From: Pseudoalteromonas sp. A25
Lineage (GTDB): Bacteria; Pseudomonadota; Gammaproteobacteria; Enterobacterales; Alteromonadaceae
Assembly: GCF_009176705.1 (NCBI RefSeq)
Contig: NZ_AP021846.1
Coordinates: forward strand, 3,322,501 to 3,386,500
Reading direction: 5' to 3'
Length of the DNA stretch: 64,000 nt
Positions 16,949 through 25,293 of this stretch are shown here, piece after piece. A program made the position numbers and the translations under genes. Below the pieces are notes generated by a model. It worked only from the letters and a program-made list of their open reading frames with translations. It was not told the origin of the DNA and made no database searches. Each line of letters begins with the position of its first letter. The first letter of the stretch is position 1.

Positions 16949-19465
16949 TCCCCCAAAGAACAATGCGTTATTTAATATTTTGCTCGTGCCATACCAGTAT
17001 CCTCTAAATACCGGGTTATCGGTCATCCCGATAACACTTCCTTGGCCATAGCGATGCGCAATCAAACTGGCATTTTCGGCAATTTTCGATACGTTTTCCG
17101 GCGCGCTATATCCAGCCATTAAAGGGCTGCTGGTATATTTTCCAACTGTTATAAATGGCTGATCCGCAGGTTTCAACAGCCAAGTACTATTTTTAAATAC
17201 AGGCAGTGTCGCACGCCCAAGGCCAAAGCTTAATGGGTGAGTCAGATCAATATCTGTAGCAAATATAGCACCTGCTATACGTTGCTTTGCCGATAACTTG
17301 TCACGATCTTGGTATGCCAACTCATGAGTATCGAATTGCTCCGTCATTTCTTTTTTCGAAATGCTACTTGCTTTTAGAAGCTGATTGTCCACTAACCATT
17401 TGGCACCCCTTTTATGCCCCCAAATAACGCCCCCCTGTTTAACCCACTCCTTTATTTGGGATGCAAGCAAATCATTTAGGTGATCATATCGCCCATCAAC
17501 TAATATGATATGGGAATAATTTTTAAGTTTTATTTTTGCAAGCCGACTTTGCTCGATCATGGTTGGTGCTAAACCTAGATGCCTATCTAAGTGATACCAT
17601 ACCTCGCCAACTTCATACTGACTTACCCCTTCGCCTCCAACAAGCAGTACTTTTGGTGCTTTGAGGGGTCGCATAAACCGTGAGCCTAAGTCAATTCCTT
17701 GCGTTGTTAAACCACTTTTAATGCCATGTATATCAATGTCGTAACGATTGCTAGCAGTCGTTAATATATCTAGCCACTTTGAATTTTTTTGCAACCCAGC
17801 AGGAACCACTATGCTGCCAGGCGCAAAGTGTCGCTCTTTGGTGTTTGTAGCTGCAGAGAATCCGCTAAGTGCCACGCGCGCATCGATGCCTTGAGAAAGT
17901 AAAAAGTTGAGCATCTTAGGCGCATTGAATTGTTGCCACGAAAACCCGTAAGCATATGCATTATCCAATTTTCTTCTAGAGCGCTCTGTTTTTGGTGCCC
18001 AAGGCTTATCAGCTAACTTTAAATTACGTGAACTTTTTAACTTCTCAAAAGGCAGGTTAAACGCGTGCGCGAGAGTCCAGCCTGAAACATCGTAAAAAGT
18101 ATTGTCTTTAAAAGACGTCTGCTCAGAAAAAATGGCTTTCAGTAAACGATATTGTGATTGCTCCAAGGGAATAAACACATCCCCAGCAAGATAATCTTTA
18201 TAACTCTCTTGTAATGGATACACCTCAATGTGATGCTGCTTTAAGAGGTCTAAAAACGCTGTTAACTTTTGCTTATCCCCATTGGCAGCAACTATATATC
18301 CTTTAAAATCATCATTCTTTGCTAGCTTTTTTGCTGATTGGTAAAACTGCTGCTGATAGTTTTGTAGCTGTACCTTATTTTGCAAAACCCCTTCGAATGT
18401 AGACAAACTAGTTGTAAGCTGGTTTTTTATGGTATCTGAAAAATTGAGCGTTCCATTTATGGTGTTTTGAACATGACCTCTGCTACTTGCTTGTTCAAAT
18501 AGTATCCCAACAGCACCGTTGATATCGGGGTAGGTAGAGCCTTTGCCGTAATAAAAATCATCAAAACTCTCTTGTGTAAAATAGAGTTGCCCTTGGCTAT
18601 CTAACGCTTTTGCATGAAATTGAGCCAAACTGTTTGTTAATTCAATATTCTTACTTGGCGTCAACGGGTGTGTACGAGACGGGATCCCCGGTTGGAAAAA
18701 ATAGGTGCTGTTTGCTCCCATTTCATGGAAATCAGTCAACACATTGGGTTTCCATTTATGAAATTGTGCAATTCTTGCTTTAGATTCAGGATGCTGAAGT
18801 AATAACCAATCTCGGTTTAAATCAAACAAGAAATGATTCGTTCGTCCCGACGGCCATGACTCAACATGCTCCCTGTGCATGGGATCGGATGATAAAACGT
18901 GCCCCCGATTACTATTAGCCCATTGGGCAAAGCGGGCTAAGCCATCAGGGTTTAAGGAGGGGTCAAGCAAAATCACCGTATTGGCAAGTAACTTATCAAT
19001 CTCAGCTCCTTGGGCCGCGGCCAAATAATAGGCCACCAGCATGGCTGCGTTACTACCTGACGATTCATTGCCGTGTACGCTATACCCCATCCAAACTATG
19101 GCAGGGCCTGCATTGTCTTGTCCTTTTGAGCTTAGTCTTGTGATGTGATCTTTTCGAATCGTATCAATATTTTCTAACTGCTTTTTAGCGCTTATTGTCA
19201 ACAACAATAAAGGGCGCTGTTCATGACTATAGCCTATTGTTTCAATCTTTATCCGATCACTTTGTTTGGCCAATACCTGTAAGTATTGGACAAGTTGATC
19301 ATGCCTTACATGCCACTCTCCCACTTCATAACCCAGTACTTCACTGGGCTTGGCAATGGATGGATCAAACGTGACTGAATCTGAAAAGTAGAAGTCCAGT
19401 GGTTTTGCAATGGCGCAAAGTAAACTTTGTAAACCGACAAAAACAACAAAAAATATCAAGCGCAT
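16925..19465 (-). CDS. Secreted M14-family zinc carboxypeptidase
   Basis: An 846-residue exported peptidase. A signal peptide spans residues 1-20 (hydrophobic FFVVFVGLQSLL, cut after AIA). The M14 zinc site is His131 and Glu134 in SVHGNESSGSNA, with His247 in TDFHEMGA. The catalytic domain spans about 40-360; the remaining 480 residues include a class-I amidotransferase-like or Rossmann-like C-terminal region (KVLLVGGEGVSQYEVGEVWYHLD, about 580-600) seen in large proteobacterial M14 peptidases. It probably digests peptides in the periplasm or outside. It is convergent with comF (24-bp overlap) and divergent from nfuA across 147 bp. Confidence 0.85.
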   Translation of the reverse strand: MRLIFFVVFVGLQSLLCAIAKPLDFYFSDSVTFDPSIAKPSEVLGYEVGEWHVRHDQLVQYLQVLAKQSDRIKIETIGYSHEQRPLLLLTISAKKQLENIDTIRKDHITRLSSKGQDNAGPAIVWMGYSVHGNESSGSNAAMLVAYYLAAAQGAEIDKLLANTVILLDPSLNPDGLARFAQWANSNRGHVLSSDPMHREHVESWPSGRTNHFLFDLNRDWLLLQHPESKARIAQFHKWKPNVLTDFHEMGANSTYFFQPGIPSRTHPLTPSKNIELTNSLAQFHAKALDSQGQLYFTQESFDDFYYGKGSTYPDINGAVGILFEQASSRGHVQNTINGTLNFSDTIKNQLTTSLSTFEGVLQNKVQLQNYQQQFYQSAKKLAKNDDFKGYIVAANGDKQKLTAFLDLLKQHHIEVYPLQESYKDYLAGDVFIPLEQSQYRLLKAIFSEQTSFKDNTFYDVSGWTLAHAFNLPFEKLKSSRNLKLADKPWAPKTERSRRKLDNAYAYGFSWQQFNAPKMLNFLLSQGIDARVALSGFSAATNTKERHFAPGSIVVPAGLQKNSKWLDILTTASNRYDIDIHGIKSGLTTQGIDLGSRFMRPLKAPKVLLVGGEGVSQYEVGEVWYHLDRHLGLAPTMIEQSRLAKIKLKNYSHIILVDGRYDHLNDLLASQIKEWVKQGGVIWGHKRGAKWLVDNQLLKASSISKKEMTEQFDTHELAYQDRDKLSAKQRIAGAIFATDIDLTHPLSFGLGRATLPVFKNSTWLLKPADQPFITVGKYTSSPLMAGYSAPENVSKIAENASLIAHRYGQGSVIGMTDNPVFRGYWYGTSKILNNALFFGGLLTVQGR

Positions 19466-19577
19466 GAAAAAAACACCTTGTTAATTATGATTAACACACG
19501 CTATCAGGGCATCACAGTCATGCCAAATTTTTACGTTCAACACTGGCGACAATACGATGAGGGGAGTATCATAGGCA

Positions 19578-19602
19578 TTATCCGAGTAATTTAGTCAAGT
19601 AT
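19578..19602 (+). promoter_or_regulatory. Candidate IscR type 1 site upstream of nfuA
   Basis: The 25 bases ending ten bases before the nfuA start match the published IscR type 1 consensus at 22 of 25 positions by my count, including the conserved right half TAGTCAAGTAT and the left half CCGAGT (one mismatch from YYGACT). In E. coli nfuA is an IscR target. Proximity to the start codon suggests repression by blocking transcription or elongation. Binding is inferred. Confidence 0.65.
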
Positions 19603-19612
19603 AGTCAGAGTT

Positions 19613-20188
19613 ATGATCACAATATCAGAATCAGCCCAAACGCATTTTGCCAAACTACTTTCAGATCAAGCAGCTGGTACCAACATCCGAGTGTTTGTTG
19701 TAAACCCAGGCACATCACAAGCTGAATGTGGCGTTTCTTACTGTCCAGCCGATGCAGTAGAAGAAACCGATATTCGCCTCTCTTTTAATGGCTTTGATGC
19801 CGTAGTAGATAATGAGAGTGCACCATTTCTTGAAGATGCAGAAATTGATTTTGTGACAGACAAAATGGGAACACAGCTAACGCTTAAAGCACCAAACGCA
19901 AAAGCTAAAAAGCTGAGTGACAATGCATCGCTGCACGAAAAAGTAGAGCATATGCTTACCACCGAGGTTAATCCTCAACTGGCGAATCATGGTGGCCAGG
20001 TGAGTCTTGTGGAAATTACCGCAGAAGGTATTGCCGTTGTTCAATTTGGTGGAGGGTGTAATGGCTGCTCAATGATTGATGTCACTTTAAAAGAAGGCAT
20101 TGAAAAAGAAATGATAGCCAAGTTTGACGAAATAACGGGCGTTAAGGATATTACTGAGCACCAATCAGGTGAGCATTCATATTACTAA
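19613..20188 (+). CDS. nfuA: Fe-S biogenesis protein NfuA
   Basis: A 191-residue iron-sulfur cluster carrier. The N-terminal degenerate A-type domain (about residues 1-95) lacks the A-type cysteine set, and the C-terminal Nfu domain carries the cluster-binding pair Cys149 and Cys152 in GGGCNGCSM. Length and cysteine spacing equal E. coli NfuA, which delivers 4Fe-4S clusters under oxidative stress or iron starvation. An IscR-like site lies just upstream. A small membrane protein gene follows after 3 bp. Confidence 0.97.
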   Translation: MITISESAQTHFAKLLSDQAAGTNIRVFVVNPGTSQAECGVSYCPADAVEETDIRLSFNGFDAVVDNESAPFLEDAEIDFVTDKMGTQLTLKAPNAKAKKLSDNASLHEKVEHMLTTEVNPQLANHGGQVSLVEITAEGIAVVQFGGGCNGCSMIDVTLKEGIEKEMIAKFDEITGVKDITEHQSGEHSYY

Positions 20189-20191
20189 ATA

Positions 20192-20467
20192 ATGCTAAAA
20201 CAGCTAGTTTACAAATTAGGCCAACACCCTAAGCTAAGCCTCAAACGATTCTTCATCGGTTTGGGGCTTTTCGCATTGGCAGTCGGAGCGATTAGCTACG
20301 GCTATTATTACCAACCAATAGTACAACTGCTCGGGTTGGCCTTATTAGTTCCAGCGGTGTTTTTCGCGCTATGGGGCTATATTGGCATTTTTGCCAACCG
20401 CTTTGCTCAGGTTATAGTAGCAATGTCTCCTGACGACAAAGCTGACGATAACGATAGTACAAGCTAG
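20192..20467 (+). CDS. Small two-helix inner-membrane protein, unknown function
   Basis: A 91-residue protein not recognised as a named family. It has two hydrophobic helices (about residues 20-40 and 44-68), a basic N-terminus (KLGQHPKLSLKRF) and an acidic tail (DDKADDNDSTS), which predicts both ends in the cytoplasm. It starts three bases after nfuA, so it is probably translated from the nfuA message. The last 56 bp overlap, antisense, the 3' end of the convergent MATE gene. Coupling to nfuA suggests a shared condition of expression but not a known function. Confidence 0.7.
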   Translation: MLKQLVYKLGQHPKLSLKRFFIGLGLFALAVGAISYGYYYQPIVQLLGLALLVPAVFFALWGYIGIFANRFAQVIVAMSPDDKADDNDSTS

Positions 20468-21743
20468 CCCCTCTAAGTGCCATAAAACAGGTCATAGCAA
20501 ACCATAAGCCATGGTTTTGCCATGTTGTGGTCACTAGTAGAGGTAAAAAGAACCCTAAAGTGGTCGCAAAAAACATACTATTACGCATTTCTTTTGCACG
20601 TGTTAACCCAACAAAGATACCATCGAACAAAAAACATCCCATCGCTATCATTGGTAATACGATGAGCCACGGCAGATAGCTTTGAGCATGCAAGATAACT
20701 TCTGGAATATCAGTCAGTAACTCAATAATTTTATAGCCAAAAATGGCAAACGTTAAAGAATATAAGAAGGCAAATACGCCTCCCCAAAATACACTCACAT
20801 TTACCCATACTTTTATTTTTGTTGTATTTTTCTCTCCTTTTGCATGCCCTACTTTTGCTTCTGCAGCATAAGCTATGCCATCAAGAGCAAAACTAACAAG
20901 CATTAAAAAATTGAGTAATACGGCATTGGCAGCGAGTGTCAGTTCGCCGAGTCTCGCGCCATAAAATGTCATAAAGCTAAAACACAACTGCAATAACAAT
21001 GAGCGCAAAAAAATATCTCTATTTAATGTCAATAACTTCGATATTTCGCTCCTTCGAGGGATATGCCACAACCAGGCTATTTGATTACCCGCAAACAATC
21101 TTTTTACAAGCACAAGAGCAAACAGCAGTGCACAATAATCTGCTATCAAAGAAGCCCAAGCAGCACCGGCAACTCCCCAATCGAAGCCCACAACAAACAA
21201 TAGATCTAGCGCTATGTTGACTAAGTTTGTAACCAACACTAGGTAGAAAGGCCCTTTACCGAAATGCATCCCTAGCATAAAGCCAAGTAAAACAAGGTTA
21301 GATACAGCAGCAGGGGCACTGTAAATTCGTATTGAAAAATACAAATGTGCTTGCTCAACAACCTGTGCTTTTGCACCTGACAAATGCTCAATTGCAGCGA
21401 GCCAAATGGGCTGCAAAGCAATTATGACTAAAGCAAACCCCAGCGCTAGTATTAGGCTACTTTGCAATAGAAACGTCAGCTTTTTTGCGTCTTGGCTACC
21501 ATAAGCTTGCGCGATCACCCCCGTGGTGCTCATTCTTAAAAAGCTCGCGAGCCAAAACAACACTGAAATGCTACTAGCACCGAGAGCAATACCTGCTAAG
21601 TAATGTGCTGAAGACATATGTCCAATTACAGCCGTATCAACCAGCCCTAGTAGTGGCACTGATATATTTGATAAGATCATAGGACCTGCCAACAACAATA
21701 GACTCAAGTGGTAAGATTTATAATGGCTAAAAAAATGCTTCAT
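20412..21743 (-). CDS. MATE-family (DinF-like) efflux transporter
   Basis: A 443-residue integral membrane exporter with 12 predicted helices in two similar halves. The N-terminal block LAGPMILSNISVPLLGLVDTAVIGHM is typical of the DinF branch of MATE transporters, which exchange Na+ or H+ for cationic drugs or other organic compounds. The assigned ATG 21743 places the first 21 coding bases opposite the first codons of the divergent deacetylase gene, so one of the two starts may be further in; no strong ribosome site is seen here. The 3' end overlaps the small membrane protein gene by 56 bp. The substrate is unknown. Confidence 0.88.
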   Translation of the reverse strand: MKHFFSHYKSYHLSLLLLAGPMILSNISVPLLGLVDTAVIGHMSSAHYLAGIALGASSISVLFWLASFLRMSTTGVIAQAYGSQDAKKLTFLLQSSLILALGFALVIIALQPIWLAAIEHLSGAKAQVVEQAHLYFSIRIYSAPAAVSNLVLLGFMLGMHFGKGPFYLVLVTNLVNIALDLLFVVGFDWGVAGAAWASLIADYCALLFALVLVKRLFAGNQIAWLWHIPRRSEISKLLTLNRDIFLRSLLLQLCFSFMTFYGARLGELTLAANAVLLNFLMLVSFALDGIAYAAEAKVGHAKGEKNTTKIKVWVNVSVFWGGVFAFLYSLTFAIFGYKIIELLTDIPEVILHAQSYLPWLIVLPMIAMGCFLFDGIFVGLTRAKEMRNSMFFATTLGFFLPLLVTTTWQNHGLWFAMTCFMALRGASLYYRYRQLCRQETLLL

Positions 21744-22757
21744 TTAATGGCTCTGATGTTATTTTTAAAGGTAAATTATGCAGGCGCAGCGGTGATCTTA
21801 CAGTATCATCATGTCAGCGAAAAGTTGCCACCTGTTACTTCTATTAGCGCAGAACAGTTTACTGAGCATATGGATTATTTGCGCAAAGGGAACTTCAATG
21901 TCATAGCACTCGATGAAATGCTAAAAACATTGCAAGCAGGCAAAAACTTACCTGCAAAAAGTGTCGCTATTACCTTAGATGATGGCTACAACAACAACAT
22001 AGAACAAGCAGCTCCGATACTCGAGAAGTTCGGTTTTCCTTATACTATATTTGTTAATCCTAAACTTATTGACGAGCAACAGCATTACCTGATGAGTTGG
22101 GAGCAACTAAGAAAATTATCTAAAAAAGGCGCTTTGATCGCAAACCATAGTGCAAAACATGACTACCTGCACCAACATTTAGAAGGTGAAACACAAGAGC
22201 AGTGGCACGATAGAATTGCAAAAGACATCACCTGGTCGGAGCAAAGAATAGCATCAGAAGTTGGTCACAATGCTAAACTATTGGCTTACCCTTATGGTGA
22301 GTTTAGTAAAGAATTACAAAACTTGGTTCGCTCGCTAGGGTTTGTTGGTATAGGCCAGCACTCTGGTGCTGTTGGTAAATTTACAGATTTTACACGAGTG
22401 CCCAGATTTCCAGCTTCGGGAATATATGCAGCATTATCTACTTTAAGCGTAAAGCTTAATTCACACCCCTTCGATATAAATAAGCTCTCTTATGAAGACT
22501 CAGTAAGTACTAACAAGCAGCCAACACTACTGATCGATTTTAAAGACAGGCAATTTTCGCAACATCAATTTACTTGTTATGTGTCAGGCCAAGGGATCGC
22601 AACTACAAAATGGCTAACACAAAAACAAGTAAGTATCAGTGCCAAGCAATCACTTCCTACCGGGCGCTCACGTTATAACTGCACGGCACCGTTAAATAGT
22701 GGGCAAAGCAACGAATTTTATTGGTTTTCACAACCTTGGGTAGTCACTTCTCAGTAA
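21723..22757 (+). CDS. Polysaccharide deacetylase (NodB-type, exported)
   Basis: A 344-residue carbohydrate esterase family 4 protein. A signal peptide covers about residues 1-22 (MLHLMALMLFLKVNYAGA). The NodB domain (about 70-230) has TLDDGYNNN with the catalytic Asp and metal Asp, the metal His motif HSAKHDYLHQH and LAYPYGEF. ATG 21723 has GGTAAG eight bases upstream and is preferred over GTG 21708. Such enzymes remove acetyl groups from exopolysaccharide (PgaB-like) or peptidoglycan. It has no sugar-synthesis neighbours, so the substrate is open. It is convergent with cheB, stop to stop within three bases. Confidence 0.85.
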   Translation: MAKKMLHLMALMLFLKVNYAGAAVILQYHHVSEKLPPVTSISAEQFTEHMDYLRKGNFNVIALDEMLKTLQAGKNLPAKSVAITLDDGYNNNIEQAAPILEKFGFPYTIFVNPKLIDEQQHYLMSWEQLRKLSKKGALIANHSAKHDYLHQHLEGETQEQWHDRIAKDITWSEQRIASEVGHNAKLLAYPYGEFSKELQNLVRSLGFVGIGQHSGAVGKFTDFTRVPRFPASGIYAALSTLSVKLNSHPFDINKLSYEDSVSTNKQPTLLIDFKDRQFSQHQFTCYVSGQGIATTKWLTQKQVSISAKQSLPTGRSRYNCTAPLNSGQSNEFYWFSQPWVVTSQ

Positions 22758-22760
22758 CTA

Positions 22761-23789
22761 TTATTTCTTACATGCCGTAAGTAGTGTATTAGTCACTTCC
22801 TGAAGCGGCACCACTTGACGTGCGGCTTGTAACTCAATCGCTGCACGCGGCATTCCCCATACCACAGATGTTTTCTCATCTTGAGCAACCGTGTAAGCGC
22901 CCGCTTGATGCAATCGCAACATGCCTTTTGCACCATCACTCCCCATTCCCGTTAAGAGAGCTGAGTATACAGCGTTGCCAAACGGTAACAAAGAATCAAA
23001 CAAAACATCCACCGAAGGTTTGTGCCTATTAACGGGTTCAGAATCATCGAGTTCACACAGTAACTTATTGCCCTTTTTAACAACCTTTAGATGTTTATCA
23101 CCTGGCGCTATAAATACATGCCCCGGCAACAACTCATCGCCTGTCTCCGCTTCTTTTACTTTCACTGTGCAACACCTATCCATTCTTAAAGCAAAAGACG
23201 TACTAAAAATGGGGGGGATATGTTGCGTAACCACAACGGGTGGGGAATTAGCAGGAAGTTTGATTAAAACCTCTTTAATGGCTTCTGTTCCGCCCGTAGA
23301 TGCGCCAATCGCTAAAACCGCACCGCTTTTAAATTGCATACTTTGAGTTTTTGCATGACTAGACTGATTTGCCAGTGCTTTAAATGCTCGAACTCGTGCG
23401 TTAGCTGCAACTCTTATTTTCTCATGAACAGATTGGGTATACCCTTTGAGTTGACCTACGACATCTGAAACAGGTTTGGCAATAAAATCAACCGCGCCAA
23501 TTTCTAGCGCCTCAATCGTAGCTGGTGATCCCTGCTGTGTTAAAGTGGAGATCATAACAACAGGCATGGGTCTTAGCCTCATCAAGTTACGTAAAAAACT
23601 TATCCCGTCCATTTTTGGCATTTCAATGTCCAAAGTTAGGACGTCAGGGTTTAACGATTTTATCATTTCTCGTGCTTGATATGGATCTGCAGCAGCCCCC
23701 ACAACCTTGATGTCGGGTGCTTGGTTCAATATCTCCGTCAAGATCCCCCTGATCAAAGGAGAATCATCAACAATGAGTACTTTGATCAT
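22761..23789 (-). CDS. cheB: Chemotaxis methylesterase/glutamine deamidase CheB
   Basis: A 342-residue CheB. The receiver domain (residues about 1-120) has Asp8, Asp9, phospho-acceptor Asp54 (LTLDIEMPKMDG) and Lys near 104; the methylesterase domain (about 155-340) has the catalytic Ser in GASTGGTE, His in VTQHIPP and Asp in TGMGSDGAKG. ATG 23789 is chosen over GTG 23795: AGAGG lies five bases before the ATG but directly abuts the GTG. It removes methyl groups from receptors to reset adaptation. It is the last gene of the chemosensory operon, eight bases after cheD. Confidence 0.95.
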   Translation of the reverse strand: MIKVLIVDDSPLIRGILTEILNQAPDIKVVGAAADPYQAREMIKSLNPDVLTLDIEMPKMDGISFLRNLMRLRPMPVVMISTLTQQGSPATIEALEIGAVDFIAKPVSDVVGQLKGYTQSVHEKIRVAANARVRAFKALANQSSHAKTQSMQFKSGAVLAIGASTGGTEAIKEVLIKLPANSPPVVVTQHIPPIFSTSFALRMDRCCTVKVKEAETGDELLPGHVFIAPGDKHLKVVKKGNKLLCELDDSEPVNRHKPSVDVLFDSLLPFGNAVYSALLTGMGSDGAKGMLRLHQAGAYTVAQDEKTSVVWGMPRAAIELQAARQVVPLQEVTNTLLTACKK

Positions 23790-23797
23790 GCTCACCT

Positions 23798-24415
23798 CTA
23801 AAACAGCTCAATATCAGTTTGAGCATCTTGAGCCTCAATATCATGTAAGTAACGAACTTCTCTTTTCTCAATTGTATCATTATGCATTTCTCTAAGCTTT
23901 TTTACTTGTGCTTTACCTGTTTGGGGGTGAAACATCACCTTCCTCGGCCAAGGGCCGCCAACATCATGTGAAACCAAGTTTAAACCTTCTTCTTGTACAT
24001 AAGCATTGGCAAAACGTATATTGCCAATTCCAATATCAGTCATACTACGTATTATTTTACCACCACCAAACAACTTTATTTTTAAATTCGCGCGCGATGC
24101 GCCGTTTTTGATCACTTCATTAATCAAATACTCCATCGCCCAATTTCCATAACGACAATTTAAGTCGTCAGCATGAATATCTTTTATGTCTTTTGCGCCT
24201 GGCAACATAAAGTGATTCATTCCACCAATTCCACGCGTATCATCATAAACACACGCCGCGATGCATGACCCCAACACAGTAGAAATATACTCATCGTTCT
24301 TCGACACATAGAACTCACCAGGCAATACTTTTGCTATTATGGTCTCACGACCAGAGTCCCAAAATCGCTTTACGTGCTCAAATCCAGCAAGAACCGGCGC
24401 TAAATCCCTACTCAT
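23798..24415 (-). CDS. cheD: Chemoreceptor glutamine deamidase CheD
   Basis: A 205-residue CheD, which deamidates glutamines in receptors. The catalytic Cys51 is in TVLGSCIAACVYD and His68 in GGMNHFMLPG; KLFGGGKI follows near 120. ATG 24415 is chosen to match the family start and lies inside the last codons of cheR (8-bp overlap), indicating coupled translation. The C-terminal tail of about 40 residues after HDVGGPWPRKVMFHP is longer than in the smallest CheD proteins. The cheR-cheD-cheB order is shared with Pseudomonas Che2. Confidence 0.92.
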   Translation of the reverse strand: MSRDLAPVLAGFEHVKRFWDSGRETIIAKVLPGEFYVSKNDEYISTVLGSCIAACVYDDTRGIGGMNHFMLPGAKDIKDIHADDLNCRYGNWAMEYLINEVIKNGASRANLKIKLFGGGKIIRSMTDIGIGNIRFANAYVQEEGLNLVSHDVGGPWPRKVMFHPQTGKAQVKKLREMHNDTIEKREVRYLHDIEAQDAQTDIELF

Positions 24416-25229
24416 AAGCGACCTTTTGATACATAGTTTTGCCCAAATTTTTAAATTCTGTATGTTCTTTACCCATGGTTTCTGAATGCCCAATAAAGAG
24501 GTGCCCGCCAGGGGCTAATATGCGGTGATACCCTGCAAACAGGTTATCTTTTGTATCTTTATCAAAATAAATCAGCACATTTCTGCAGAAAATAAGGTCA
24601 AACGGTCCTTTCATAGGCCAATGCTCTAATAAATTAAGACGCTTAAAAGAAATCATAGACTGCAAGCTGGGCTTAACTTTGTAAGAGTCACCACTACTAT
24701 TTTTTAAAAACCACTTTTTCAGACCTTTCTCGTCTAAACCGTTAATACTGCGGGCACTGTAAACTCCTTCTTGAGCCTTTGCTAAAACACTCGAATCTAA
24801 GTCTGTAGCAAGAATTTTTACATCCCAACCACTAGGAAAACGCCCTTGAATGGTCATGGCTATGCTATAGGGCTCCTCACCTGTTGAGCATCCTGCAGAC
24901 CAAATTCGTATTCTTCTAGTAGATGCATTTTTTTGTATTAATTGCCCAATAATGACATTAGATAAGTACTCAAAATGATGATTCTCTCTGAAAAAAGACG
25001 TCAGGTTTGTCGTGATCGCATTAATGAAGCTACTAAACTCATCAGCAGAGTCATCATCTATAAGCTCTATATATTGCTTGAATGACGTTAAATTGTTAGC
25101 CCTTATCCGACGTGCAATACGAGAGTAGACCATTTCTTTTTTATGTGGCCCCAGCACAATCCCGCAAGCTTGATACACACGTTTTGAAAGTTGTGCAAAA
25201 TCATCATCATCAAAAAGGAATTCCCTCAT
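24408..25229 (-). CDS. cheR: Chemotaxis methyltransferase CheR
   Basis: A 273-residue CheR that methylates receptor glutamates with S-adenosylmethionine. The N-terminal helical domain (about 1-75) and the Rossmann methyltransferase domain carry FFRENHHFEYL, RIWSAGCSTGEEPYSIAM (SAM-binding, about 104-121), TDLDSSVLAKA and DLIFCRNVLIYFD (about 205-217). A good ribosome site, AAGGGG, lies nine bases before ATG 25229. The receptor encoded just upstream ends in a CheR-binding type pentapeptide, so the two probably interact directly. A GC-rich hairpin separates the receptor gene from cheR. Confidence 0.95.
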   Translation of the reverse strand: MREFLFDDDDFAQLSKRVYQACGIVLGPHKKEMVYSRIARRIRANNLTSFKQYIELIDDDSADEFSSFINAITTNLTSFFRENHHFEYLSNVIIGQLIQKNASTRRIRIWSAGCSTGEEPYSIAMTIQGRFPSGWDVKILATDLDSSVLAKAQEGVYSARSINGLDEKGLKKWFLKNSSGDSYKVKPSLQSMISFKRLNLLEHWPMKGPFDLIFCRNVLIYFDKDTKDNLFAGYHRILAPGGHLFIGHSETMGKEHTEFKNLGKTMYQKVAYE

Positions 25230-25251
25230 ATGCTATTCCCCTTAGAGAGTA

Positions 25252-25293
25252 TTCTAACGCGGCGGCTTATCGCCGCCGCTACACTTGTTAGAA
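25252..25293. other. GC-rich intercistronic hairpin between receptor gene and cheR
   Basis: A perfect 8-bp G/C stem (GCGGCGGC at 25259-25266, GCCGCCGC at 25272-25279, loop TTATC) is extended by a second pairing, TTCTAAC (25252-25258) with GTTAGAA (25287-25293). It starts at the receptor stop codon and ends 22 bases before cheR. No U-run follows on the minus strand, so it looks like an mRNA-stabilising, processing or partial-attenuation structure rather than a full terminator. Confidence 0.6.
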
